Source of the DNA: a virus
Reading direction: 5' to 3' (one strand)
Length of the DNA stretch: 20,919 nt
Virus record (IMG/VR): IMGVR_UViG_3300017788_000217
Location: 1 to 20,919 of that record
Part shown: piece by piece, positions 7,414 through 14,519 of the stretch
How the letters are laid out: each line of letters begins with the position of its first letter
Position numbering within the stretch: position 1 is the stretch's first letter
Program-made: the position numbers and the translations under genes
The notes under the pieces: generated by a model
What the model was told of the DNA's origin: nothing
Database searches by the model: none
The model's input: only the letters and a program-made list of their open reading frames with translations

Positions 7414-8056
7414 TATTGGTCCAGTTTACCCAGAAGATCCTAGAAATGTAGAGTACTTTGATTTCTGTGGTAATAAAATCTATAGAGCTTACAATCTTCT
7501 GAGTATATATGATATGAGAAATCTCTTAGAAGAGATTGATAATGAATTGGAAGTTTGTGAGGATAAATGGGATTTATCTGTTGAGGCAACTAATAAATTG
7601 TCTCAACGTAAGTTGTGGTATAAGAAAAGTTGGACAAACTTTTTTAAATTAGTTAAAAAACATCTTTATAATTACTCAGAAATTACTAATGACCCAAAAG
7701 TAAAAGAGTATAAGGTACAATCATATTGGGCAAAACGTATGAGAGGAACGACAGATGAAAATTATGGCAATGAACTTTATATAAACTATGGAAACAGTCA
7801 TAGTCATGATAATTTTGATCTTGGTATGATTTATTATCTCAAAAATCCATCCAGAATATATGGGACTTTGATTGAAAATGAAGATAGAGAAATCATTATC
7901 CCAGGAGATGAGAATTCTTTATTGATTCATCATTCTCATATTAACCATCAACCAGTTATGCCACCACCAGTTGTGGCAAAAGAATATTATAGGTGTGTAA
8001 TAGTGGTTGATTTTATGCATCCATCAAAGGTAGATTACTATGAAGGCAAAAGATAG
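7403..8056 (+). CDS. Putative 2OG/Fe(II) oxygenase-like protein
   Basis: The 217-residue product has a C-terminal segment like the core of 2OG/Fe(II) oxygenases: GNSHSHDNFDLGMIYYL (H133-x-H135-D136), a histidine-rich LIHHSHINHQP near 175-184 that could give the distal ligand, and YYRCVIVVDF with R197 as a candidate 2-oxoglutarate contact. The HxHD pattern matches the gene at 5924, so the two probably belong to the same subgroup. The N-terminal 120 residues are helical and unfamiliar. The ATG lies within the last codons of the radical SAM gene, implying coupled translation and perhaps a shared substrate. The oxygenase call is weaker than for the 9954 and 18141 genes. Confidence 0.6.
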   Translation: MTLDIGPVYPEDPRNVEYFDFCGNKIYRAYNLLSIYDMRNLLEEIDNELEVCEDKWDLSVEATNKLSQRKLWYKKSWTNFFKLVKKHLYNYSEITNDPKVKEYKVQSYWAKRMRGTTDENYGNELYINYGNSHSHDNFDLGMIYYLKNPSRIYGTLIENEDREIIIPGDENSLLIHHSHINHQPVMPPPVVAKEYYRCVIVVDFMHPSKVDYYEGKR

Positions 8057-8273
8057 AATTAAATACGCAACCATAACTCAAAAGATTAATAAAAAACAAA
8101 TATCAGAGTTAACAGAAGAAGAGTATAACTGGTTGAAGTATCACCCAGATTTAATTCCTGAAATTAGAAGACATAAACAAAAAACTGACATTATGAATTG
8201 TACTGTTGGTAATAAGAATACCATTGAAGAAATTTTGTTTGATCTGGACTTGTCAGACAGGATGTATCGGTGA
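8040..8273 (+). CDS. Small basic unknown protein, 77 residues
   Basis: The ATG at 8040 overlaps the upstream stop by 17 bases and is preceded by a weak AAGG. The product begins MKAKDRIKYATITQKINKK, is lysine-rich at the N-terminus, and has an acidic C-terminal helix ending in DLDLSDRMYR. It contains a segment LTEEEYNWLKYHPDLIPEIR. No domain recognised. It sits immediately before the RNA ligase gene, separated by three bases. Confidence 0.75.
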   Translation: MKAKDRIKYATITQKINKKQISELTEEEYNWLKYHPDLIPEIRRHKQKTDIMNCTVGNKNTIEEILFDLDLSDRMYR

Positions 8274-8276
8274 TAT

Positions 8277-9017
8277 ATGGAATATTCATTTCCCATAATT
8301 TATAATATCTCTCAAATACTTAAAGAACTTAAAAAAGAAGACTATAATATTATTAATCATGATCAATTTTGTGTGGTTAATTCAAACAGTAATGAATCAT
8401 TTTTATTGAGAGAAATACGAGGGTTGGTATTTGGTCTTGATGGAAAAATCATCGCTAGACCATATCATCAAGCATTTTCTTTAGATCAAAGCGAAGAGAC
8501 TAATTTTGATAAAATCGTAAAAAAACTTAAGAACCTCAACGTATTTTTGGAAAAGCTTGATGGGACAATGATCTACCCAGTTCCAACAGGATATGGATAT
8601 AGGCTTACAACAAGGTATGGCATTAACCCAGTATCTTTTAATGCAGAGGTTTTTATATCAAGTAAAACATATTATAATGAATTTATTAAAATATGTTTGG
8701 CAAAAAATTGTACTCCTATTTTTGAATGGTGTTCCCCAAGAGATAAAATTGTGGTAGAATATCCAGAAGAAAACTTAGTTTTAACTGGACTGCGTAATAT
8801 CAAAACGGGAGTATATTGTAAATATATGTTCCTTCGTAAACTTGCAGTTAATTTAAAAATTCCTGTGGTAAATAAAATGTGTGTCAACTACTACGATATT
8901 GCTCAATATATTGATGATATAAAGAACGAACCTGAGAAAGAAGGAGTAGTTGTTAAGTTTGATAGTGGACACATGTTCTATATTAAATCAGAAGAATACT
9001 TACGCAAAAAAAGTTAA
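8277..9017 (+). CDS. T4 Rnl1-type RNA ligase lacking the C-terminal domain
   Basis: ATP-dependent RNA ligase motifs are present in order: motif I EKLDGTM with the AMP-accepting K93, a motif III-like PIFEWCSPRDKIVVEY, motif IV EGVVVKF and motif V FYIKSEEYL. The upstream stretch IRGLVFGLDGKIIARPYHQAFSL matches the N-terminal region of T4 RNA ligase 1. T4 Rnl1 is 374 residues and has a C-terminal domain for tRNA recognition; this 246-residue protein stops right after motif V, so it is a bare nucleotidyltransferase. Expected role: joining 3'-OH and 5'-phosphate RNA ends, such as tRNA broken by a host anticodon nuclease. A 3'-phosphatase gene follows two genes downstream, supporting RNA repair. 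Confidence 0.9.
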   Translation: MEYSFPIIYNISQILKELKKEDYNIINHDQFCVVNSNSNESFLLREIRGLVFGLDGKIIARPYHQAFSLDQSEETNFDKIVKKLKNLNVFLEKLDGTMIYPVPTGYGYRLTTRYGINPVSFNAEVFISSKTYYNEFIKICLAKNCTPIFEWCSPRDKIVVEYPEENLVLTGLRNIKTGVYCKYMFLRKLAVNLKIPVVNKMCVNYYDIAQYIDDIKNEPEKEGVVVKFDSGHMFYIKSEEYLRKKS

Positions 9018-9022
9018 CTTCT

Positions 9023-9499
9023 ATGGAACATTTAAAAATAAGACCAAACCAAACCATCCTTGTTCTCAACTCAAGCTATGAACCAATTAATTTTACTAAT
9101 TGGAAAAGAGCAGTGGTTTTGGTTTTAAAAGAAAAGGTCCAGGTAATATCTGAAAGAGTTATTAGACTGCTAAATTACATCAAAGTTCCAGTCAATTATG
9201 CTGCAAGATGTAAACCCTCTAGATCAATGATTTATAAGAGAGACCGCAACACATGTCAATATTGTGAATCCACAACCAGATTAACTATAGATCATATTCT
9301 CCCTCGTAGTAGGGGTGGGGAAGACTCTTGGGAAAACCTAGTGGTTGCATGTTCTTCTTGTAATACTAAAAAAGGAAATAACCTATTAGAACATACCAAT
9401 ATGAGATTGATTCGTCAACCAAGATCTCCTTGGAATAAAGTTGCTTTTGATCTTGCTAATTGTAATGTCCCCGAATGGAGGGAGTATTCGTATGAATAA
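9023..9499 (+). CDS. HNH endonuclease with zinc-binding cysteines
   Basis: The C-terminal half holds a standard HNH nuclease: two CxxC pairs (C78/C81 and C110/C113) for structural zinc, the catalytic DH at D90-H91, and N105 within WENLVVACSSCNTKKG. The N-terminal segment LVLNSSYEPINFTNWKRAVVLVLKEK is the usual lead-in of a widespread bacterial and phage HNH subgroup. The 158-residue length is normal. It may be a free-standing homing-type nuclease inserted between the ligase and phosphatase genes, or a nuclease working with them. Its last 8 bases overlap the phosphatase start. Confidence 0.92.
   Translation: MEHLKIRPNQTILVLNSSYEPINFTNWKRAVVLVLKEKVQVISERVIRLLNYIKVPVNYAARCKPSRSMIYKRDRNTCQYCESTTRLTIDHILPRSRGGEDSWENLVVACSSCNTKKGNNLLEHTNMRLIRQPRSPWNKVAFDLANCNVPEWREYSYE
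9477..9484 (+). promoter_or_regulatory. Strong ribosome binding site for the 3'-phosphatase gene
   Basis: GGAGGGAG lies 7 bases before the ATG at 9492, inside the end of the HNH gene. This site fixes the phosphatase start at 9492 rather than at the upstream in-frame TTG at 9441. Confidence 0.75.
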
Positions 9500-9953
9500 A
9501 CTTCGTAATCCTTGTGCAATTTTTGATTTGGATGGAACACTATGTAATGTAAAACACAGACAACAATTTATTGCAACTCATCCAAGAAATTGGGATGCTT
9601 GGAATGCTGGTATTCTACAAGACAGCATAAATGTTCCTGTAGGTATAGTTTTTAAGTCTTTAAAGACTACGTATTCTAAGTTAAAGTTGATTATCCTCAC
9701 TGGAAGAACAGATAACTATAAGGATGAAACTGAGTTATGGTTGAACAAAAATGCAATAGAATATGATGAATTGTATATGCGAAAAAAGGATGATCGTAGA
9801 GATGATTCTGTTGTAAAGGGGGAACTTGTGGATCTTTTGGAAAAGAAGTATAATATACTATGTGTTTTTGAAGACCGTAAAAGAGTTGTTGATATGTGGG
9901 TGAAACGAGGTATATGGGTATTCGATTGTGGTCAAACAAGAGGAGATTTTTAG
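9492..9953 (+). CDS. HAD-family polynucleotide 3'-phosphatase (Pnkp phosphatase domain alone)
   Basis: The 153-residue product is a HAD phosphatase: FDLDGTL with nucleophile D12 and acid D14, ILTGRTD (motif II, T70), K109 in RRDDSVVKGE, and EDRKRVVDMW with D128. The segments RRDDSVVKGE, DRKRVVDMW and the C-terminal TRGDF closely resemble the 3'-phosphatase domain of T4 polynucleotide kinase (T4 has RKDDVVKEE, DRTQVVEMW and SGDF). The kinase domain is absent. It should remove 3'-phosphate or 2',3'-cyclic phosphate ends to give 3'-OH for the ligase encoded two genes upstream. The next gene starts on the base after its stop codon. Confidence 0.88.
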   Translation: MNKLRNPCAIFDLDGTLCNVKHRQQFIATHPRNWDAWNAGILQDSINVPVGIVFKSLKTTYSKLKLIILTGRTDNYKDETELWLNKNAIEYDELYMRKKDDRRDDSVVKGELVDLLEKKYNILCVFEDRKRVVDMWVKRGIWVFDCGQTRGDF

Positions 9954-10505
9954 ATGTTCTTTCGTAAATTAAATAAACAGTTTTTTATAACCAATTACAA
10001 TAAAACTGGTAGAAAAATAGAGTATGGAATGGACACTCCATATGGATTCGCTGGTATTAAATACTCATACATTAGATCAGAAAATGAAACTGATTTACTT
10101 CAAGTAATACCAGAATCTTACAGAGATAATTGCACACTATCTTTGATGGAATTAAATTATAAGATTCCTCCTCATACTGATAGTAACATTGAGGCAATCA
10201 TCAACTTTTATATTAAAACTGACAGATGTGTAACGCAGTTTTATTATCCAAAAGAAGATGCATCTATCACTAAAATTGCAAATCAAACAGATGGTGCAAT
10301 CTTCCATGAAGGACATCTGAAAAAATCTGTAAGATTTATGGCACACCCTGGAGATGCATATCTCCTTGATGTATCTAAACCACATTCGGTCTATCCTATG
10401 GAAGCAGGACTCCCTGATCGTAAAGCAATTTGTTTACAAATTCTTTATAAGTCTTTTGATGAAGCAGTAGAGATGTTAAAAGAGACGGGATACATTGATG
10501 AATGA
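9954..10505 (+). CDS. 2OG/Fe(II)-dependent oxygenase
   Basis: The 183-residue product shows the full facial triad pattern: H74-T-D76 in IPPHTDSN, the distal H144 in DVSKPHSVYP, and R156 in DRKAICLQI as a candidate 2-oxoglutarate ligand. HPGDAYLLD before the distal histidine is typical of the double-stranded beta-helix fold seen in aspartyl/prolyl hydroxylase-like proteins. Substrate unknown. It begins directly after the phosphatase stop and ends overlapping the second radical SAM gene (ATGA), so oxygenase, radical SAM and carbamoyltransferase are translated as a coupled unit. Confidence 0.85.
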   Translation: MFFRKLNKQFFITNYNKTGRKIEYGMDTPYGFAGIKYSYIRSENETDLLQVIPESYRDNCTLSLMELNYKIPPHTDSNIEAIINFYIKTDRCVTQFYYPKEDASITKIANQTDGAIFHEGHLKKSVRFMAHPGDAYLLDVSKPHSVYPMEAGLPDRKAICLQILYKSFDEAVEMLKETGYIDE

Positions 10506-11353
10506 ATCAGTTTGATACTAAACAGATAGAATTGCATGTCACACATGCATGTAATTTTTCATGTGAGGGGTGTTCTCATTATTCCAATCATGGACATTCT
10601 GGCACACTAGCATTAGAAACTGCAAAAGATTGGCTATATATTTGGGGTCAAAGAGTCAGACCCAAAACATTTGTTATACTTGGTGGAGAACCAACTCTTA
10701 ATAAAGAATTGGTCGATCTTGTATATTTGGTGAGGATGATTTATCCTGATCCATATACTCAAATTGATTTAGTTTCAAATGCTAGTTTTTTGCACTTACA
10801 TCCTAAGTTACCAAAGGCTTTGATTGCGACTCAAACTAACCTTGCAATATCAATTCATAGTACAACACATAAAGATTACGTAAAAAAGTTTAAGACTGGA
10901 TATAATCTTGCTAAACAGTGGAAGCATAATCTTGGAGTTCATGTTGAATTCTGGGATTACACAAATGAACATTGGACTCCACAATATAAGGGATTTGGTT
11001 CACATATAACTCCTTACGAAGATAATAATCCTCGTAAAAGTTGGGAAAACTGTATATCCAAACATGCTATTCAATTGCATGAAAATAAACTTTGGAAGTG
11101 TCCAGCGTTGGCATATTTACCAATGCAATCTAAAAAATATAATCTTAGTGCTAAATGGAAACCATATTTAAAATATACTCCATTAGATGTAAATTGCACA
11201 GATAAACAATTAGAAGAATTTTTAGGTAGAGAAGACGAATCATATTGTTCAATGTGCCCTTCAAACAAGGTTAAAAATTTTGTAAAAGAAGATCCAACAC
11301 TACCAGTAAGTTATTGGGAGAAAAAGTATGATAACATGGGGAATATCATCTAA
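10502..11353 (+). CDS. Radical SAM enzyme with C-terminal cysteine cluster (copy 2)
   Basis: This 283-residue protein is a clear paralogue of the one at 6595-7413. It has CNFSCEGC (C17, C21, C24), LGGEPTL for SAM binding, the shared block KLWKCPALAYLPMQ, and CSMC near the end. Similarity is strongest in the C-terminal third, where the auxiliary-cluster cysteines lie; the counterpart of C184 is replaced by His-Ala. The end, LPVSYWEKKYDN, is almost the same as in copy 1 (LPVSYWKKLYDT). The last 26 bases overlap the carbamoyltransferase gene. Substrate unknown; the coupling suggests a product that is later carbamoylated. Confidence 0.92.
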   Translation: MNQFDTKQIELHVTHACNFSCEGCSHYSNHGHSGTLALETAKDWLYIWGQRVRPKTFVILGGEPTLNKELVDLVYLVRMIYPDPYTQIDLVSNASFLHLHPKLPKALIATQTNLAISIHSTTHKDYVKKFKTGYNLAKQWKHNLGVHVEFWDYTNEHWTPQYKGFGSHITPYEDNNPRKSWENCISKHAIQLHENKLWKCPALAYLPMQSKKYNLSAKWKPYLKYTPLDVNCTDKQLEEFLGREDESYCSMCPSNKVKNFVKEDPTLPVSYWEKKYDNMGNII

Positions 11354-12752
11354 TAGTCATAATGCTGCTATGTCAGTATTTGTAAAAGACGAATTGGTAT
11401 TCGCCAGTGAGAGTGAACGATTTAGTAAAATTAAAAATGATCCATACATATCAGACTCATTGTTAAATTATGCTTTGAGATATGGAAAACCAGAATTAAT
11501 CTGCTGGTATGAGAATCCTCTAAAAAAGAGGATGAGGCAAATTTATGCTGGTCAAGGACCATTTGTTAATAATTTTGAGAGATATTACGAGTGTGAACAT
11601 AAATTTTTTAACCATCATTATACTCATGCTTGTGGTGGTTATTTTACTAGTAAATTTAAACATGCTGCTGTTCTTGTTATTGATGCTATTGGTGAATTTC
11701 AAACACTTACAATTTGGGAAGCATCTGGTAAAGACTTAAAGTTAAAATATGAATTAAAATATCCAAATAGTATTGGTTTATTATATTCTGCAATGACTCA
11801 GCGATGTGGATTAAAACCTAATGAAGAAGAATATATCTTAATGGCATTATCTGCTTTAGGTGATAAGAGCAAGTTAAAAGATGCTATCTTTGAGGATTTT
11901 ATTACTGAAGATTTTACTACAAAAGTAAATTTACATCGTGGATGTAAGAATTGGAGACCAGAAGAATCTAAAGAAGATATTGCAGCTGCTACTCAAGAAG
12001 TATATGAAATACTTTTTAATAATGCATTGAGATTGACTAAAAAATTAGTTCATACTAATAATCTTGTATTGATGGGTGGATGTGCTTTAAATTGTGTTGC
12101 TAATCGACATGCATATAACCACTTTAAGAACGTGTGGATAATGCCAGCACCTGGAGATAGTGGTTCTGCGATTGGTGCAGTGTTAGCACATAAAAAGAAA
12201 CATATCAAATTTACTCCATATCTTGGATATTATTTGCCACATAAGCATACAAATATTCAAATAGTAAATTATTTGTATGAACATAAAGTTTGTGGTCTTG
12301 CGCGAGGTCGAGCAGAATTTGGACCAAGGGCATTGGGAGCAAGAAGTCTTATTGCAGATCCAACGGATCCAAATATAAAAGATAAGGTTAATAAGATAAA
12401 AAATAGAGAATCTTATAGACCATTCTCTCCAGTTGTTCCAATAGAGTTTGCAAATACTTATTTTGATATGCATCATGATTTAGTGGAGAGTCCATTTATG
12501 CAACATGCTGTTAGATGTAAGTATCCAGAAAAGTTTCCTGGGATCGTGCATGTTGATGGGACAAGTCGATTGCAGACTGTTAAAAAAAGTGATGCTCCTA
12601 GACTTTATAATCTTTTATATCAGTGGAAGGAAAAAACTGGACATCCTATGCTATTGAATACTAGTTTAAATATTAAAGGACAACCAATACTAAATGATGA
12701 AATAGATTGTGATACGTGGTCTAGACTTTATAATATTCAAATATTCTCATGA
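11328..12752 (+). CDS. NodU/CmcH/TobZ-family O-carbamoyltransferase
   Basis: The N-terminal Kae1-like domain starts WGISSNSHNAAMSVF and has the metal-binding HHYTHA (H96, H97, H100) and D119 in VLVIDAIGE, then MGGCALN (249-255) and PAPGDSGSAIGA (273-284). The C-terminal domain has the hallmark GRAEFGPRALGARS (327-340) and LLNTSLNIKGQPI. Enzymes of this family use carbamoyl phosphate and ATP to make a carbamoyl-adenylate and move the carbamoyl group to a hydroxyl of a sugar or small molecule. At 474 residues it is shorter than most members (about 550-600), mainly in the middle and at the extreme C-terminus. The ATG at 11328 lies in the end of the radical SAM gene and gives the expected N-terminus. 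It ends with an ATGA overlap to an SGNH hydrolase. Confidence 0.92.
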   Translation: MITWGISSNSHNAAMSVFVKDELVFASESERFSKIKNDPYISDSLLNYALRYGKPELICWYENPLKKRMRQIYAGQGPFVNNFERYYECEHKFFNHHYTHACGGYFTSKFKHAAVLVIDAIGEFQTLTIWEASGKDLKLKYELKYPNSIGLLYSAMTQRCGLKPNEEEYILMALSALGDKSKLKDAIFEDFITEDFTTKVNLHRGCKNWRPEESKEDIAAATQEVYEILFNNALRLTKKLVHTNNLVLMGGCALNCVANRHAYNHFKNVWIMPAPGDSGSAIGAVLAHKKKHIKFTPYLGYYLPHKHTNIQIVNYLYEHKVCGLARGRAEFGPRALGARSLIADPTDPNIKDKVNKIKNRESYRPFSPVVPIEFANTYFDMHHDLVESPFMQHAVRCKYPEKFPGIVHVDGTSRLQTVKKSDAPRLYNLLYQWKEKTGHPMLLNTSLNIKGQPILNDEIDCDTWSRLYNIQIFS

Positions 12753-13522
12753 CATTTTTAAAATTATTTGAAAGATTTGAACAAAAATTATTGCTTCCAA
12801 GTCAAGAATTAATCACTGGTCAACATGAGTGGTTTGATCAAGATACTGAAGAACTTTATAGAACGAATCTAAAAGATCAACCCAAAGACTGGTATTATAG
12901 ATTTAATAAAGTTGAATATAATTTAAATAGAGCTGGATATAGAACTAAAGATTTTAATCAAATAACTTGGTCAAAATCTATTGTAATATTTGGGTGCTCT
13001 CATGTATTTGGTGTAGGAACTTCTGAGGAAGACACAATATCTGGACAACTAGAACGTATGATTGATTGTCCAGTGATTAATTTGGGATCTACGGGGTCTT
13101 CTTCTTTGTTTACATTACATAACTCTATGTTGTTAAATGAATCATATCCAACACCAAAGGCAGTTATTAGTATTTGGACTTCACCATATAGAGTCCCCTA
13201 TTATACTGAGGATCGAGTGATGCATTGTGGAAATTGGAATTATGATAGGTTTAAACTTGGTTACTACTGGAATGTTGATAAGAACAATGCAATTACACAT
13301 TTAAAGTTAAATGTAATGACATTCCGAGAATTTTGGAAAAGTAAAACTAATTATTTTGATCTTAGTTTATTTTATGACACCGCTAAAATATTAGGTTGTG
13401 ATTATGTTAATCAAATTGATTCTGCCCGTGATTTGAGGAAACAAAAATCAGGGTTTTATCTATCTCATCAAGGTAAATTGACCAATAAAATCATAGCAGA
13501 AAGAATATTACATGCATTATAA
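12749..13522 (+). CDS. SGNH/GDSL-like hydrolase (copy 1)
   Basis: The 257-residue product has SGNH block I as IVIFGCSHVFGVG with the candidate nucleophile S84, and NLGSTGSSS (from N111) as the Gly/Asn blocks. The likely catalytic His is H240 in LSHQG. The canonical Asp three residues before it is replaced by Tyr; the nearest Asp is D228, because about nine residues are inserted relative to the paralogue at 14519. SGNH enzymes are esterases, acetylesterases or acyltransferases acting on lipids and glycans. The N-terminal signature WYYRFNKVEYNLNRAGYR is shared with the paralogue. ATGA overlap with the carbamoyltransferase gene suggests a common pathway. Activity is uncertain. Confidence 0.75.
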   Translation: MTFLKLFERFEQKLLLPSQELITGQHEWFDQDTEELYRTNLKDQPKDWYYRFNKVEYNLNRAGYRTKDFNQITWSKSIVIFGCSHVFGVGTSEEDTISGQLERMIDCPVINLGSTGSSSLFTLHNSMLLNESYPTPKAVISIWTSPYRVPYYTEDRVMHCGNWNYDRFKLGYYWNVDKNNAITHLKLNVMTFREFWKSKTNYFDLSLFYDTAKILGCDYVNQIDSARDLRKQKSGFYLSHQGKLTNKIIAERILHAL

Positions 13523-13551
13523 TTGCATCTTGACCAATAATGTGCTATCAT
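13523..13551 (+). promoter_or_regulatory. Extended -10 promoter before the small-gene run
   Basis: TTGCAT (13523-13528), a 17-base spacer, then TATCAT (13546-13551) preceded by TGC form a TGN extended -10 promoter. The -35 matches consensus at four of six bases. The next ATG is at 13574. Confidence 0.6.
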
Positions 13552-13573
13552 ACTGACAGATGCTATAGAGGAC

Positions 13574-13723
13574 ATGGCAAACCGCACATTTTCTGACAAA
13601 AATTCAAATGATTGGAGTTGGGAAGAGACTCCAGAAACAATTGAAGCATTAAAGCAACTTCATAATACTGTAACTCAGGTAAATGAGAATAAAGTTCTGA
13701 AACCAAAGCCTGTAAAGAAATGA
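13574..13723 (+). CDS. Small unknown protein, 49 residues
   Basis: An ATG at 13574, shortly after a promoter-like sequence and an AGAGGA ribosome binding site, opens a 49-codon frame whose TGA overlaps the next ATG. The product begins MANRTFSDKNSNDWSWEE and ends in a lysine/proline tail (LKPKPVKK). No known motif. Its promoter, ribosome binding site and coupled stop make it likely to be real. Confidence 0.75.
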   Translation: MANRTFSDKNSNDWSWEETPETIEALKQLHNTVTQVNENKVLKPKPVKK

Positions 13724-13932
13724 CAGAAGATAAGAAGTTGATTGATGATTGCTTTTACGTTGACTTAAAAAAATATGGACTCTGGTATTCAACAAACAAA
13801 GAAGGTAACGGACTTATCACGGCTCTCACTGAAGAGTCGTGTATCGAAGCGACCCGTTTTTATCTTAAAGGACGGCAGGAAGGTTGGCCTAAAACCAAAA
13901 CCTATGAAGGTAATGTAGGTGGAAAATTCTAA
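13720..13932 (+). CDS. Small unknown protein, 70 residues
   Basis: The gene starts in an ATGA overlap with the previous stop. The product (MTEDKKLIDDCFYVDL at the start, ending TYEGNVGGKF) contains GLWYSTNKEGNGLITALTEESCIEATRFYLKGRQEGW. This looks like a small alpha/beta fold, but I recognise no family. Its final bases overlap a GTG-started frame. Confidence 0.8.
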   Translation: MTEDKKLIDDCFYVDLKKYGLWYSTNKEGNGLITALTEESCIEATRFYLKGRQEGWPKTKTYEGNVGGKF

Positions 13933-14086
13933 AGAATATCCATATCATGAATTAGACCCAACAACTCCTTGGTATGAGTGGTTGATGTATTGTGAGATAT
14001 GTCATCAGTTAAACGTTGTTGGGCAACCATCTTTAGGTAGATTCGCTGCATATAGGCGTTATTTAAAATCGGTAGGTGTTTTATGA
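13919..14086 (+). CDS. Small unknown protein with GTG start, 55 residues
   Basis: A GTG at 13919, with GAAGG about 8 bases upstream, opens a 55-codon frame that fills the gap between two accepted genes and ends in a TGA overlapping the next ATG. The product has PTTPWYEWLMYCEICHQLN with a CxxC pair, then RFAAYRRYLKSVGVL. An internal ATG would remove most of the protein. The GTG start is inferred from gap filling and the ribosome binding site. Confidence 0.6.
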   Translation: MENSKEYPYHELDPTTPWYEWLMYCEICHQLNVVGQPSLGRFAAYRRYLKSVGVL

Positions 14087-14349
14087 TGATTAAAAAATTT
14101 GTTGACTGGTTTTTTGCATCAAACCAAGAGAAAAAGGTGATTGTAGATTGTGCTGACAACTTTGTTGGAAGTAAATTTAATCTGCTTGATTTGATTCAAT
14201 CTTTGGAAACAAGATTGGAAAGACTTGAAAGGGAGAACATAGAGACAACAAATGCACTCTATGAGATGGAGAACAGACTTCAAGCACAAATCGATGCCCA
14301 TTGCCCACCAATATATAATATGAATGATTATTCTTTGGGAGACAAGTAA
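14083..14349 (+). CDS. Coiled-coil unknown protein, 88 residues
   Basis: The ATG at 14083 overlaps the preceding stop (a second ATG follows at 14086), and the TAA overlaps the next ATG (TAATG). The product starts with an aromatic stretch, KKFVDWFFAS. Residues about 35-70 form a likely coiled coil (LIQSLETRLERLERENIETTNALYEMENRLQAQ). The C-terminus is polar. It may oligomerise or bind a partner; no function can be assigned. Confidence 0.8.
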   Translation: MMIKKFVDWFFASNQEKKVIVDCADNFVGSKFNLLDLIQSLETRLERLERENIETTNALYEMENRLQAQIDAHCPPIYNMNDYSLGDK

Positions 14350-14519
14350 TGTACGAACTTGATGATTTTGAAAAAGCATTGGCACATTTTGGGACAAGAG
14401 TAGATATTATTTGTGCTCTTGAAATGGGTGGAAAGATTGATTCACAATCTGCATATAAAGAAATTAAGGCAGAATTAAAAGAACTTAAAAGAGCAAAAAA
14501 GCAATACGGTAAAGAATAG
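14349..14519 (+). CDS. Small helical unknown protein, 56 residues
   Basis: The ATG at 14349 shares its first base with the previous TAA, and its TAG at 14517-14519 shares a base with the GTG of the following gene. The product (MYELDDFEKALAHFGTRVDI, then AYKEIKAELKELKRAKKQYGKE) is helical with a basic C-terminus. No motif identified. Its exact fit between neighbours supports it. Confidence 0.78.
   Translation: MYELDDFEKALAHFGTRVDIICALEMGGKIDSQSAYKEIKAELKELKRAKKQYGKE

Noticed and set aside
13530-13551. TTGACC at 13530 as -35 for TATCAT at 13546
   Set aside because: The spacer is only 10 bases; TTGCAT at 13523 with a 17-base spacer fits better.
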